Source of the DNA: Chloroflexota bacterium
GTDB taxonomy: Bacteria; Chloroflexota; Dehalococcoidia; RBG-13-53-26
Assembly: GCA_030616195.1 (NCBI GenBank)
Contig: JAUWXW010000040.1
Coordinates: forward strand, 1-9,810
Direction of reading: 5' to 3'
Length of the DNA: 9,810 bases
Shown: positions 1 through 7,291 of the stretch, piece after piece
Layout: each line of letters begins with the position of its first letter
Position numbering within the stretch: position 1 is the stretch's first letter
Program-made: the position numbers and the translations under genes
The notes under the pieces: generated by a model
Told to the model about the DNA's origin: nothing
The model's database searches: none
The model's input: only the letters and a program-made list of their open reading frames with translations

Positions 1-2083
1 GCTCCACTCCTTCCTGGGCGGCCCTGTCCTGCAATTTCCTGGCTTTTGCTGGGGGGACCGATACTATAATCCTCGATTGAAGCTCACCAAAGAGAGCGGC
101 GTCTAGTCGGCTCTGGATTTCCAGGTTGCCTTTGAAACCCAGGTTCCCGGCAAGGCAGCACTCGGCCAAGGCAACCAGCAACCCACCATCGGAGCAATCA
201 TGGACAGACCTGACAATGCCCTGCTGAATTAAGGAAAGGCAGCAACGTTGCATCCTTTTCTCCAGCTTCAGGTCGATTGACGGTCTTCCCGCTACTAACC
301 CACTCATTAGTTCAAGGTACTCGCTTCCGGCGACTCCTCCCTCAGCCTGGCTTCCAAGCAGGAATACTAAGTCGCCATCGTTCTTAAAGCCGGTGGTGCA
401 GTGGCGGGCTACATTCTCAATTAAACCGACCATTCCCACTACCGGGGTGGGATAAACGGCTTTGCCTTTGGTTTCATTGTACAGACTAACATTGCCGCTG
501 ATAACGGGAACATGGAGCCGGCAACAGGCTGCCGCCATGCCCCTGATGCACTCCTTAAGCTGGTAGTAAACGTCATTTTTGTCCGGATCGCCGAAGTTCA
601 GGCAGTCAGTAATAGCCAGGGGCTGTGCCCCGGCACAGACCAGGTTGCGGGCGGCCTCTGCCACGGCAATAGCTCCGCCGCTGTAGGGGTCGAGATAACA
701 GTACCGTCCATTTCCGTCGTTGGTCAAGGAAATGGCCTTGCTGGTACCCTTCACGCGCAGCACAGCAGCGTCAGCGCCAGGGGGAACGACGGTATTAGTC
801 TGCACTTGATGGTCATACTGACGATAGACCCACTTCTTGCTGGCGATATTGGGGGACGCCAGCAGTCTGAGGAGGGCTGACTGGCATTCCCCAGGAGAGA
901 GGTCGGGGACAGTGCTTAAGTCGAATTTCTGCAGTCGCCTCAACCACGATGGTTTACGGCAAGAGAGACGGTAAAACGGCGGGTCACACAGCAACTTCAC
1001 CGGAGCCTCGGCTACTATCTTGTCGCCTTCTCTGATCCTGGCTATGCCATCGTCGGTCACATAGCCGATAATGTCACAAGGCAGCTCCCACCGGTGGAAA
1101 TGGGCCTTGACCTTGTCCTCGTAGCCTTTCTTGACAACAACCAGCATCCGTTCCTGGGACTCAGAAAGCATGACTTCATATGGGGTCATGCCCTGTTCAC
1201 GGCGGGGGACTTTGGCTAGGTCAATGTCTATGCCACTGCCGCCCTTGGAGGCACTCTCCACGGCAGAACTGGTGAGCCCTGCCGCTCCGAAGTCCTGCAT
1301 TCCCACAATCCAGTCGGTTTCTGCCAGCTCCAGGCAGGCTTCAATGAGCAGTTTCTCCATGAAGGGATTGCCAACCTGGACTGTTGAGCGCAGTTCTCGT
1401 TCGTCCTCAAAGGTTCGCGAAGCCAGGCCGGAGGCACCGTGAAGTCCGTCTCGCCCGGTATCTGCTCCTGCCAGCATCAACACGTTGCCAGCACCGGCAG
1501 CGATTCCCCTAACCATCTTGTCGCTTTCCAGAATGCCGACGCACATAACATTAATCAGCGGGTTCTCGGAGTAGGAAGGGGAGAAGAAAACCTCGCCGCC
1601 GACGTCGGGAATCCCCAGGCAGTTGCCATAGGAGGCAATACCAGCCACTACACCGCCGAAAAGGTAGCGATTGCGGGGTTTCTCCAGAGGTCCAAACCTC
1701 AGTGAGTTAAGCAGGGCGATGGGCCGGGCTCCCATGGTGAAAATATCCCTGACAATCCCCCCCACGCCAGTGGCAGCTCCCTGGAAAGGCTCAACGGCCG
1801 AAGGATGGTTGTGCGACTCCATTTTCATTACCACGCACAGCCCATCACCGATGTCCACTGCTCCGGCGTTCTCTTCGCCGGCCGTTGTCAACACTCTTTT
1901 ACTCTTGGTGGGGAAGAGCTTCAATAATGGCTTAGAGTGCTTATAGCCGCAGTGCTCGCTCCACAGTGAGCCAAACATCCCTAGTTCTACCTCAGTGGGT
2001 TCCCTTCCCAGCCTCTCAACTATAAGTTGATACTCTGCCTCACTAAGGGCGACTGCTTCCAGGGATTCTTTTGAAACAGGCAT
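1..2083 (-). CDS. purL: Phosphoribosylformylglycinamidine synthase subunit PurL (small type), 3' end cut by window
   Basis: This enzyme makes FGAM from FGAR, ATP and glutamine-derived ammonia in cytosolic de novo purine synthesis. My translation of the minus strand from ATG at 2083 is open for 694 residues to the left edge. Motifs seen: WSEHCGYKHS at 41-50, with the SEHC histidine at 44; ESHNHPS at 89-95 followed by the glycine-rich GAATGVGGI; TGRDGLHGAS at 209-218; YDHQVQ at 423-428; NFGDPDK at 496-502; SGNVSLYNE at 529-537; HDCSDGG at 628-634. These mark the duplicated AIRS/PurM-like ATP-binding halves. About 700-760 residues is usual for small PurL, which works with separate PurS and PurQ, so only a few dozen residues should be missing. 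No glutaminase domain or PurS/PurQ gene is visible here; they may lie beyond the left edge. The start is supported by GAGAGG six bases upstream. It is separated from secF by 195 bp and probably has its own promoter. Family assignment is near certain. Confidence 0.97.
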   Translation of the reverse strand, partial: MPVSKESLEAVALSEAEYQLIVERLGREPTEVELGMFGSLWSEHCGYKHSKPLLKLFPTKSKRVLTTAGEENAGAVDIGDGLCVVMKMESHNHPSAVEPFQGAATGVGGIVRDIFTMGARPIALLNSLRFGPLEKPRNRYLFGGVVAGIASYGNCLGIPDVGGEVFFSPSYSENPLINVMCVGILESDKMVRGIAAGAGNVLMLAGADTGRDGLHGASGLASRTFEDERELRSTVQVGNPFMEKLLIEACLELAETDWIVGMQDFGAAGLTSSAVESASKGGSGIDIDLAKVPRREQGMTPYEVMLSESQERMLVVVKKGYEDKVKAHFHRWELPCDIIGYVTDDGIARIREGDKIVAEAPVKLLCDPPFYRLSCRKPSWLRRLQKFDLSTVPDLSPGECQSALLRLLASPNIASKKWVYRQYDHQVQTNTVVPPGADAAVLRVKGTSKAISLTNDGNGRYCYLDPYSGGAIAVAEAARNLVCAGAQPLAITDCLNFGDPDKNDVYYQLKECIRGMAAACCRLHVPVISGNVSLYNETKGKAVYPTPVVGMVGLIENVARHCTTGFKNDGDLVFLLGSQAEGGVAGSEYLELMSGLVAGRPSIDLKLEKRMQRCCLSLIQQGIVRSVHDCSDGGLLVALAECCLAGNLGFKGNLEIQSRLDAALFGELQSRIIVSVPPAKARKLQDRAAQEGVE

Positions 2084-2089
2084 ATTCTA

Positions 2090-2095
2090 CCTCTC
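2090..2095 (-). promoter_or_regulatory. Ribosome binding site of purL
   Basis: GAGAGG on the minus strand lies six bases before the ATG at 2083. This is good Shine-Dalgarno spacing and fixes the purL start. A bulged GC-rich inverted repeat (2099-2122, GGCC arms) sits directly upstream and could modulate access, but it is short. Confidence 0.7.
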
Positions 2096-2141
2096 TTTGG
2101 CCCGGTGTATTGGGCTCCGGCCTGGGCGTTCACCCTTATCC

Positions 2142-2170
2142 ATGATACAACCGTGGTGAGAGATTTTCCA
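2142..2170 (-). promoter_or_regulatory. Candidate sigma-A promoter for purL
   Basis: On the minus strand, TGGAAA (2170-2165, 4/6 to TTGACA) is followed after 17 bases by TATCAT (2147-2142, 5/6 to TATAAT). Transcription would begin near 2135 and give a leader of about 50 nt. The site lies downstream of the hairpin after secF, which fits purL being a separate or internally promoted unit. The -35 box is weak, so this is only a plausible match. Confidence 0.35.
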
Positions 2171-2216
2171 GGCTTTGTTGTCGTCAAAAAGGGAAAAACC
2201 CCCATTAGTCGATGGT

Positions 2217-2239
2217 GGCAAATGCCTCCCGCATTTGCC
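2217..2239 (-). terminator. Hairpin after secF, possible transcription terminator
   Basis: Two perfect 9-base arms, GGCAAATGC and GCATTTGCC, flank a 5-base loop 40 bases beyond the secF stop codon. In the minus-strand transcript no U-run follows directly. A short T5 run preceded by a GGG/CCC pair comes about 25-40 bases later, near 2185-2200. The position suits the end of the def-cca-secDF transcript, but without a U-tract it may instead be an mRNA-stabilising hairpin or a weak or factor-dependent terminator. Confidence 0.35.
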
Positions 2240-2278
2240 GAGAAACGACGCCAGAAATGAGAAGTTGCCTTTATCTCC

Positions 2279-3238
2279 CTATGCTTCTCTCGGCCTGAGC
2301 CTTCGGGTGAGGGGTACCTTGCTTAGAACCCTGCCCAATTCTCCTCTCTCCCAGACCACCAGCAACTGGCTGGCGATAAAGATGGAGCTATAGGTGCCAG
2401 CGATAGTGCCGATGAAGAGAGCCAGGACGAAGGTACGAATGGTGCCACCCACAAAGAGATAGATGGCGAGTACTGCCAGAAGTGTCGTCACGCTGGTGTT
2501 CAGTGAGCGTCCCAGGGTCCCAGTGAGGCTGGTGTTGACTACAGTGGCGAAATCGGGGGCAGTGCCTTTGGGCAGGTTCTCTCGAATGCGGTCAAAGACT
2601 ACGATGGTGTCGTTGACGCTATAGCCTATGACCGCCAAAACGGCAGTGACAAACATGGGGTCGATTTCCCAGTTAAATGCCCGTCCCAGGAAGGAGAATA
2701 CCCCCAAAACTATCAGGACATCGTGTACCAGGGCTACAATGGCGCAGGTACCATAGCGGAAGGGGCTGGGCATCCTGCGGAATGCCCAGGTAATATAGAG
2801 CAAGATGGCTACGGCAGCAACGGCGACAGCGATGGCAGCGTTGCGCACCGTCTCGGAGGCTATCACCGCAGAAATGGAGCCGAACTCTTTCACATCTCCA
2901 ATCTCGGCCAACCCATTCCTCAGTTTCTCTTGTTCTTCCAACTTCTCTTCGTCACTGTCGCCCAATTCTCCAGTACGGATAAAGAACTGGTCCTTCTCCA
3001 AGACCTGAATACGATTGGCTGCTTCACTGTGGCCTAAGTCGGCCAACTTGCTTTCGACCCGCTCAAGGGTCAATGGCTCCGTCTCCCCCTCCTTGGGCCC
3101 AAGGGTTATGGCTATTCCTCCCTGGAAATCTACTCCCGGCTTTAACCCACCGGGAACAGCCAGTGAGATGATCCCGGCGACAATGATTATCGCTGAAGCC
3201 AGAAGGAACCAGCGTCTCTTGCCTACAAAATCAAACAT
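2279..3238 (-). CDS. secF: Protein translocase subunit SecF
   Basis: SecF is the partner of SecD in the membrane complex that uses the proton-motive force to assist SecYEG-driven export. The 319-residue protein has the expected plan: a first membrane segment (about 10-29), the GVDFQGG motif at 35-41 opening the extracytoplasmic P4-type loop, then five membrane segments (about 133-151, 163-185, 192-215, 246-265, 268-296). The signature GYSVNDTIVVFDRIREN at 205-221 holds the conserved Asp/Arg region of the fourth segment. Length is normal for stand-alone SecF. The ATG at 3238 lies inside the end of secD, an 8-base overlap. The only SD-like sequence, GGAG, is about 12 bases upstream, so translation probably depends on coupling to secD. 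The C terminus is short and basic (RRLRPREA). Confidence is very high. Confidence 0.97.
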   Translation of the reverse strand: MFDFVGKRRWFLLASAIIIVAGIISLAVPGGLKPGVDFQGGIAITLGPKEGETEPLTLERVESKLADLGHSEAANRIQVLEKDQFFIRTGELGDSDEEKLEEQEKLRNGLAEIGDVKEFGSISAVIASETVRNAAIAVAVAAVAILLYITWAFRRMPSPFRYGTCAIVALVHDVLIVLGVFSFLGRAFNWEIDPMFVTAVLAVIGYSVNDTIVVFDRIRENLPKGTAPDFATVVNTSLTGTLGRSLNTSVTTLLAVLAIYLFVGGTIRTFVLALFIGTIAGTYSSIFIASQLLVVWERGELGRVLSKVPLTRRLRPREA

Positions 3239-5033
3239 GTCTTGCTTTCACTCCAAACCACTCTGGCCTTCTCGCTGCTCGGGAACCGGTGGCGAAACGG
3301 AGGAAGGTCCGAGTAACGATGATAGCGGTAAACATGCTGGTGACCACACCGAAAAACAAGGTGGCTGCAAAACCCGTCACCTGGGGGCTCTGAACAATAC
3401 CGCTGCCAAACCAGTAGAGGATGCCACAGATGATGATGGTGGAGATGTTGCTGTCCCGGATGGCTATCCAGGCACGGTTGAAGCCGGTCTCGGCGGCGGC
3501 TTTTAGGGTTCGTCCTGCCCGCAACTCCTCCTTGAGCCTCTCAAAGATAAGGATGTTGGCATCCACTGCCATGCCCAGGGACAGGATAAGGCCAGCCAGG
3601 CCGGCCAGGGTCAGGGTTACCGGAATCGCCTTGAAGATGGCCAGCACCAGGGCCAGGTAGACCAGCAAGGCAAGGCTGGCCAGCACTCCAGGCAGGCGGT
3701 AGTAGAGTATCATGAAGAGCATGATTATCCCCACCCCGATCCCTCCTGCTAGGATGGCCTTGTTGATGAAGTCTTTTCCCAGGGTAGCAGATACCTCTGA
3801 CTCGTACAGGGGCCGTTTCTTGAGAGGCATTTCCAGGGCTCCTGAGTCAAGCTTGATTGCCAGCAATCGGGCTTCATCCCAGGTGAAGTTGCCGGTGATG
3901 GTGGCTGAGCTTCCGTATTCTCTCCCCTCCATGCCGGGAGGATACGCCTGGGGGGATGAAATCAGCTCACTGTCCAGGAACATACCCAGCGATCTCTGCG
4001 GGGTGTTGTAATCCCCTTTTTCGCCGATGCGCTTCATGATCTCGTCGAACAATTTCGTCCCGTCGCTATCCCATTCAATGGCAACGTCAATCTCTTGCCC
4101 GGGGGTCAGGCTCCCTGGTGTAGGAAAACGGGGCTGCGCTTCGGTCAGATATGCACCGGTGAGCTGCTTCTCCACGTCCTTCTCCACGCCGTCGACTTCC
4201 TCCTTGATTGTCCCCCTGGACGGCATCCAGGAGTAGGCTTCTTTCTCATCCTTTTCCAGTGTTTCCACGTCAATGTCAACAGGATTGCCTGCTTCATCTA
4301 CGAACCTGAGGCCCTCGTCATCTACTTTTTGCAGGAAGTAGGGGAGAGAAATGATTGTATCTTCTTCCTGCCCGGGGATTACCTGACCGAAGATGCGCTT
4401 GCCTTCCACGGCTGCGTCGAAGAAATCGGTGAGGTCTGCTGCTTCGAGGTAATGGCTGAGACGGGCCGGCTCTGCCCCGTTCATTTCCACCTCTCTGAAC
4501 TCAAGGAAGCCTGTTCTCTCAATGAGGTTCTTGGCTTCATCTATGTCGGTTATACCGGGCAGTTGCACCAGGATGCGGTCACTTCCCTGCCGCTGAATAA
4601 CGGGTTCAGTAACCCCGTACTTATCGATACGATCACGAATAGTAACGAGTGCCGTATCTGTGGCAAGCTCCTTGCGGCCCTCTGACCAGTCCTCTTGAAA
4701 ATCGACCTGGTAGACCAGATGGCTGCCACCCTGGAGATCAAGGCCCAGGCGCATCCCCAGGTTTTCAGCAGGGACGGTTTCTGTAGTGGTAGTAGTAATA
4801 TTGGTTAGTGGATCAACGGTAACGTTAGTAATCTTGGTTACCATTCTGTCAAGAGCGATGCTGCCGCTAGGAGTGAGTGCCCATATGGCGGGGCCCAAAA
4901 GTGCCAGTATGAACAGCAGCATCCAGGTGTTGCCGCTTATCCTTGGCCTTTTCCTTAATACTCGTCTCAGGAACGACCTACGCGTTACCCTCGATCTGGC
5001 CTCAAATGGTCTGTCCTTGCTGCGAGGTCTCAT
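3231..5033 (-). CDS. secD: Protein translocase subunit SecD
   Basis: SecD acts with SecF on the outer face of the membrane to pull and release substrates emerging from SecYEG, powered by the proton gradient. The 600-residue protein shows a membrane segment at about 36-53, a Thr-rich linker, the LDLQGGSHLVYQVD motif at 98-111, a large extracytoplasmic domain (about 110-420), and five further membrane segments from about 426 to 580. Segment four carries GMAVDANILIFERLKEE at 487-503, including the conserved Asp491. VTGFAATLFFGVVTSMFTA at 552-570 is the usual last-segment motif. Odd point: the roughly 31 residues before the first membrane segment contain about 14 Arg/Lys, a strongly positive-inside tail. 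The ATG at 5033 overlaps the cca stop in an ATGA and has GAGAGAG four bases upstream, inside cca, which supports this start. secF follows with an 8-base overlap. Confidence 0.97.
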   Translation of the reverse strand: MRPRSKDRPFEARSRVTRRSFLRRVLRKRPRISGNTWMLLFILALLGPAIWALTPSGSIALDRMVTKITNVTVDPLTNITTTTTETVPAENLGMRLGLDLQGGSHLVYQVDFQEDWSEGRKELATDTALVTIRDRIDKYGVTEPVIQRQGSDRILVQLPGITDIDEAKNLIERTGFLEFREVEMNGAEPARLSHYLEAADLTDFFDAAVEGKRIFGQVIPGQEEDTIISLPYFLQKVDDEGLRFVDEAGNPVDIDVETLEKDEKEAYSWMPSRGTIKEEVDGVEKDVEKQLTGAYLTEAQPRFPTPGSLTPGQEIDVAIEWDSDGTKLFDEIMKRIGEKGDYNTPQRSLGMFLDSELISSPQAYPPGMEGREYGSSATITGNFTWDEARLLAIKLDSGALEMPLKKRPLYESEVSATLGKDFINKAILAGGIGVGIIMLFMILYYRLPGVLASLALLVYLALVLAIFKAIPVTLTLAGLAGLILSLGMAVDANILIFERLKEELRAGRTLKAAAETGFNRAWIAIRDSNISTIIICGILYWFGSGIVQSPQVTGFAATLFFGVVTSMFTAIIVTRTFLRFATGSRAARRPEWFGVKARHV

Positions 5034-6523
5034 TCGGCTCTCTCTCGATCAAGTTGCCTTTGGGCAAGGGCCAGGGCTTCCTCTCTGGTGGTAATCTCTC
5101 CTATTCCCTGCGCTTCACGCACCGCTTCCAGGAGCTGACCAATCCTGGGGCCCGGCTCCAGACCGAAGACGGTTATTAAGTCGTGCCCATCAATCAGCTT
5201 GATGGGCACCACTCTGGCGTCTTCCTTCTCGTGCTCGGACCATATGTACTGCATCATGTGGCAATGCTGTTTCCATTCTTCCATCTCAAGGTCTGGGCCC
5301 CGTGCCGCCAGAAAGTCAGCCAGGGTGAGGATGATTACATCTGTGCCAACGTCACCGGTGTCGCGGAAGAAACGATATATAGCTCGGTGGGTAGGTTTAC
5401 CATCACTGCCCATTTGCCACAACCTGAGATGAGATTGTATCATGTTTTGCACCATTTTTGTTTCCTTGGTGCTGAACCTGAGCCGCTGTAGAATGTTCCC
5501 GGCCACTACGGCCCCCTCCTTGGTATGTCCCAGGAAGCGGGTTCTGCCGTTTGGCTCGACGCTCTTGCTTTGGGGTTTGGCAATGTCGTGGAGGAGGGCG
5601 GCTATTTTCGCCAGGACCGCCCTGGTTACGCCGCTGCTGACCTCCTCTTGGAAGTGTTGATGCAGGCCCGGAATACTAGGCACCAGGCTGAGGGTGGCAT
5701 CTTCCTGTTCCAAGTCCCTGCTTTGCAGCAAGCGCTCCAACGCGGCCACCGTTTCGATCGAGTGCTGGAACACGTCCCAAAAGTGCTCAAAAGGCTGCTC
5801 TACCCCCTTGGACGGGGTCAATTCCGGAATGATCGCTGTCAGCAGGCCCAGGTGGTCGAGATAATACAGAAAGGGGGCGGCATTCTGGACGGAAAGTAAG
5901 CGACACAACTCCTCCCGCACTCGCTCGCCGGCTACCTGGCCAAGGAGCTGGCCGTCGGATTGAATCAGGGCCTCGGTGCGCTCGTCGATGGTGAAGCCGT
6001 ATTCTGCGGCCAGCCGCACGGCCCGCAGCAGGCGAGCCGGGTCCTCCTGAAAAGCGGTTTTGCTTACCGCTCTAATCAACCCCTTCTCCAGATCTTTCTT
6101 TCCTTCCAGGGGATCGATGAAATGGGCGGTGGAGACCCGGTCCAGTTCTCTCAGGTTTATTGATATGGCGTTTATGGTGAAGTCACGATGAGACAGGTTT
6201 TCCTCGATACCAGCCCGTATAGTCGAGAAATCGAGGCACCACCGGGCGCCCGGGGTTGGGTCGTCCTCGGTCAGCACTACCCTGGCTATTTCATTTACTT
6301 CATCCAGGGGCACGTACCTGGCGTTTAATGCAGTTGCCACCTTTCGGGCTACTTCCGGGGCTGTGGCAGCTACGGCAATATCAATATCCCTGGTCGGGCG
6401 ACGCAGCAAAGTGTCCCGAACATATCCACCGACGAGATAGGAGTCTATATTCTCCTGGGCAAGGAAGTCTCGCACTTTTGTCAGTATTGAGGCTTCCTGC
6501 TGTTTCAAGAAAGGCTTCATCAC
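5030..6523 (-). CDS. cca: tRNA nucleotidyltransferase (CCA-adding type, class II) with HD domain
   Basis: The likely role is adding or repairing the 3' CCA end of tRNA in the cytosol. The 497-residue protein opens with a class II nucleotidyltransferase head: VGGYVRD at 31-37, the metal-binding RDIDIAV at 45-51, and SHRDFTINAI at 111-120. Next come the base-selecting motif EDPARLLRAVR at 160-170 and helical neck/body. A C-terminal HD domain follows, with FQHSIETV near 252, LLHDIAKP at 310-317, GHTKEG at 332-337 and SHLRL at 364-368, plus a tail with the GHDLITVFGLEPGPRIG motif (446-462). An apparent loop of about 30 residues (268-298) sits within the HD region. Two starts are possible: GTG at 6523 (GTGA overlap with the def stop, purine-rich AAGAAGAG eight bases upstream) or ATG at 6520 (TGATG, one base shared). 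A-adding, CCA-adding and poly(A) enzymes share this fold. The EDxxR motif favours CCA addition, but specificity is not proven. Confidence 0.9.
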   Translation of the reverse strand: MMKPFLKQQEASILTKVRDFLAQENIDSYLVGGYVRDTLLRRPTRDIDIAVAATAPEVARKVATALNARYVPLDEVNEIARVVLTEDDPTPGARWCLDFSTIRAGIEENLSHRDFTINAISINLRELDRVSTAHFIDPLEGKKDLEKGLIRAVSKTAFQEDPARLLRAVRLAAEYGFTIDERTEALIQSDGQLLGQVAGERVREELCRLLSVQNAAPFLYYLDHLGLLTAIIPELTPSKGVEQPFEHFWDVFQHSIETVAALERLLQSRDLEQEDATLSLVPSIPGLHQHFQEEVSSGVTRAVLAKIAALLHDIAKPQSKSVEPNGRTRFLGHTKEGAVVAGNILQRLRFSTKETKMVQNMIQSHLRLWQMGSDGKPTHRAIYRFFRDTGDVGTDVIILTLADFLAARGPDLEMEEWKQHCHMMQYIWSEHEKEDARVVPIKLIDGHDLITVFGLEPGPRIGQLLEAVREAQGIGEITTREEALALAQRQLDRERAE

Positions 6524-7011
6524 AGGCCGTGCTCTTCTTCCCTATGCTCAATGCGATACAGGTCGTCAGGGCTCTCCAAATGGTCGATATACAGTACTCC
6601 ATTGAGGTGGTCTATCTCATGCTCAAGGGCCTGAGCCAGGAGTCCTTCTCCTTTGAGACGGAATTCTTTCCCGTGGATATTACGCGCCTTAACTGTAACT
6701 GAAACCGAGCGCTTAATCTGTCCCCTGTACCCCGGTATACTGAGGCACGCTTCGTCTATTGTGCGCTCTCCCGATCTCTTGACTATCTCAGGATTAATCA
6801 GCACGATTGGCTCTTCATCGGGCATTTGAATAACGGCCAATCGTAGGGAAACTCCAACCTGCGGGGCAGCCAGTCCCACTCCATTGATGGCAGGCATAGT
6901 CTCCAGCATGTTGTCAATCAGTTTTTCTAGCTTGGGGTCCATCCCTGGTACCCGTTTGGCTTTCTGCCCCAGCACCGGGTCAGGAACATAACGGAGTTGC
7001 AACAGCGCCAA
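6520..7011 (-). CDS. def: Peptide deformylase
   Basis: This metalloenzyme removes the N-formyl group from new proteins at the ribosome exit. The 163-residue protein contains all three motifs: GVGLAAPQVG at 44-53, EACLSIP at 87-93 with metal ligand Cys89, and HEIDHLNG at 131-138 giving ligands His131 and His135 with catalytic Glu132. The second motif has Ala where most bacterial enzymes have Gly (EGCLS). This is a conservative change next to the ligand Cys, and activity should be retained. The start codon is TTG at 7011, chosen because AAGGAGG lies exactly six bases upstream and no better ATG is in frame. The C terminus is charged and His/Glu-rich. It is the first gene of the def-cca-secD-secF overlap chain, and its stop codon overlaps the cca start. 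A near-consensus promoter lies 165 bases upstream. Confidence 0.96.
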   Translation of the reverse strand: MALLQLRYVPDPVLGQKAKRVPGMDPKLEKLIDNMLETMPAINGVGLAAPQVGVSLRLAVIQMPDEEPIVLINPEIVKRSGERTIDEACLSIPGYRGQIKRSVSVTVKARNIHGKEFRLKGEGLLAQALEHEIDHLNGVLYIDHLESPDDLYRIEHREEEHGL

Positions 7012-7169
7012 CTAGAGCCTCCTTCTGAGGGGAGTCTGAAGATTTGGGGAAACCAGGAAGTGGACCACCGAAATGCACTGGAACAATGAGACTCACCCAC
7101 ACCGGTTTCCTGCGGGCTGCCTCCTATCCTTAAGCCTTATCGCTTGAAGTCCAGCCACATCTAAACTCC
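7012..7169 (-). promoter_or_regulatory. 5' leader of the def operon with possible short upstream ORF and stem
   Basis: This is the leader of about 158 nt expected between the promoter and def. Right at its 5' end GGAG is followed by an ATG at 7160 that opens a 7-codon frame, MWLDFKR, ending in TAA at 7137. Further down, GGAAACCGG (7110-7102) can pair with CTGGTTTCC (7056-7048), nine pairs with one G-U, across a 45-base loop. No known riboswitch or T-box could be recognised. The upstream ORF may be chance, since the start/RBS match is short. I see no other gene in this stretch. Confidence 0.3.
7018..7024 (-). promoter_or_regulatory. Strong Shine-Dalgarno site fixing the TTG start of def
   Basis: AAGGAGG on the minus strand, six bases before TTG at 7011, is fully complementary to the anti-SD core. 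It compensates for the weak start codon and decides the start of def. Confidence 0.85.
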
Positions 7170-7175
7170 ACCAGA

Positions 7176-7204
7176 ATTATAAACCTTGAGGGCAACCCTG
7201 TAAA
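7176..7204 (-). promoter_or_regulatory. Near-consensus sigma-A promoter of the def-cca-secDF operon
   Basis: On the minus strand TTTACA (7204-7199, 5/6) is followed by exactly 17 bases and a perfect TATAAT (7181-7176). The predicted start is near 7169. It is the best promoter match in the window and lies correctly upstream of the first gene of the overlap chain. A perfect 10-bp palindrome, CTGGATCCAG (7213-7222), sits just upstream of the -35 box and could be an operator, but this is only positional. The rest of 7205-7291 shows nothing recognisable. Confidence 0.75.
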
Positions 7205-7291
7205 TCTCGAAGCTGGATCCAGAATCGGTTGATCTTGACTGTAAGTTCTAGTAATGGACATATCTTTATCAGCACATCATCCCCAATCTTA

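Noticed and set aside
2084..2278. Possible purine riboswitch or PurR-type box upstream of purL
   Set aside because: I could not find the conserved purine aptamer core or a paired PurBox. Only a promoter-like pair and short GC-rich stems are visible.
4095..4685. 196-codon open frame on the plus strand, with similar long plus-strand frames at 3015-3506 and 512-880
   Set aside because: These lie antisense to secD, secF and purL, whose motifs are unmistakable. Their translations are low-complexity or Cys-rich without recognisable domains, as expected for shadows of coding sequence.
7213..7222. Perfect 10-bp palindrome CTGGATCCAG as an operator
   Set aside because: It lies suggestively upstream of the -35 box, but 10-bp palindromes arise by chance and there is no second copy or matching regulator. 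It is mentioned only in the promoter entry.
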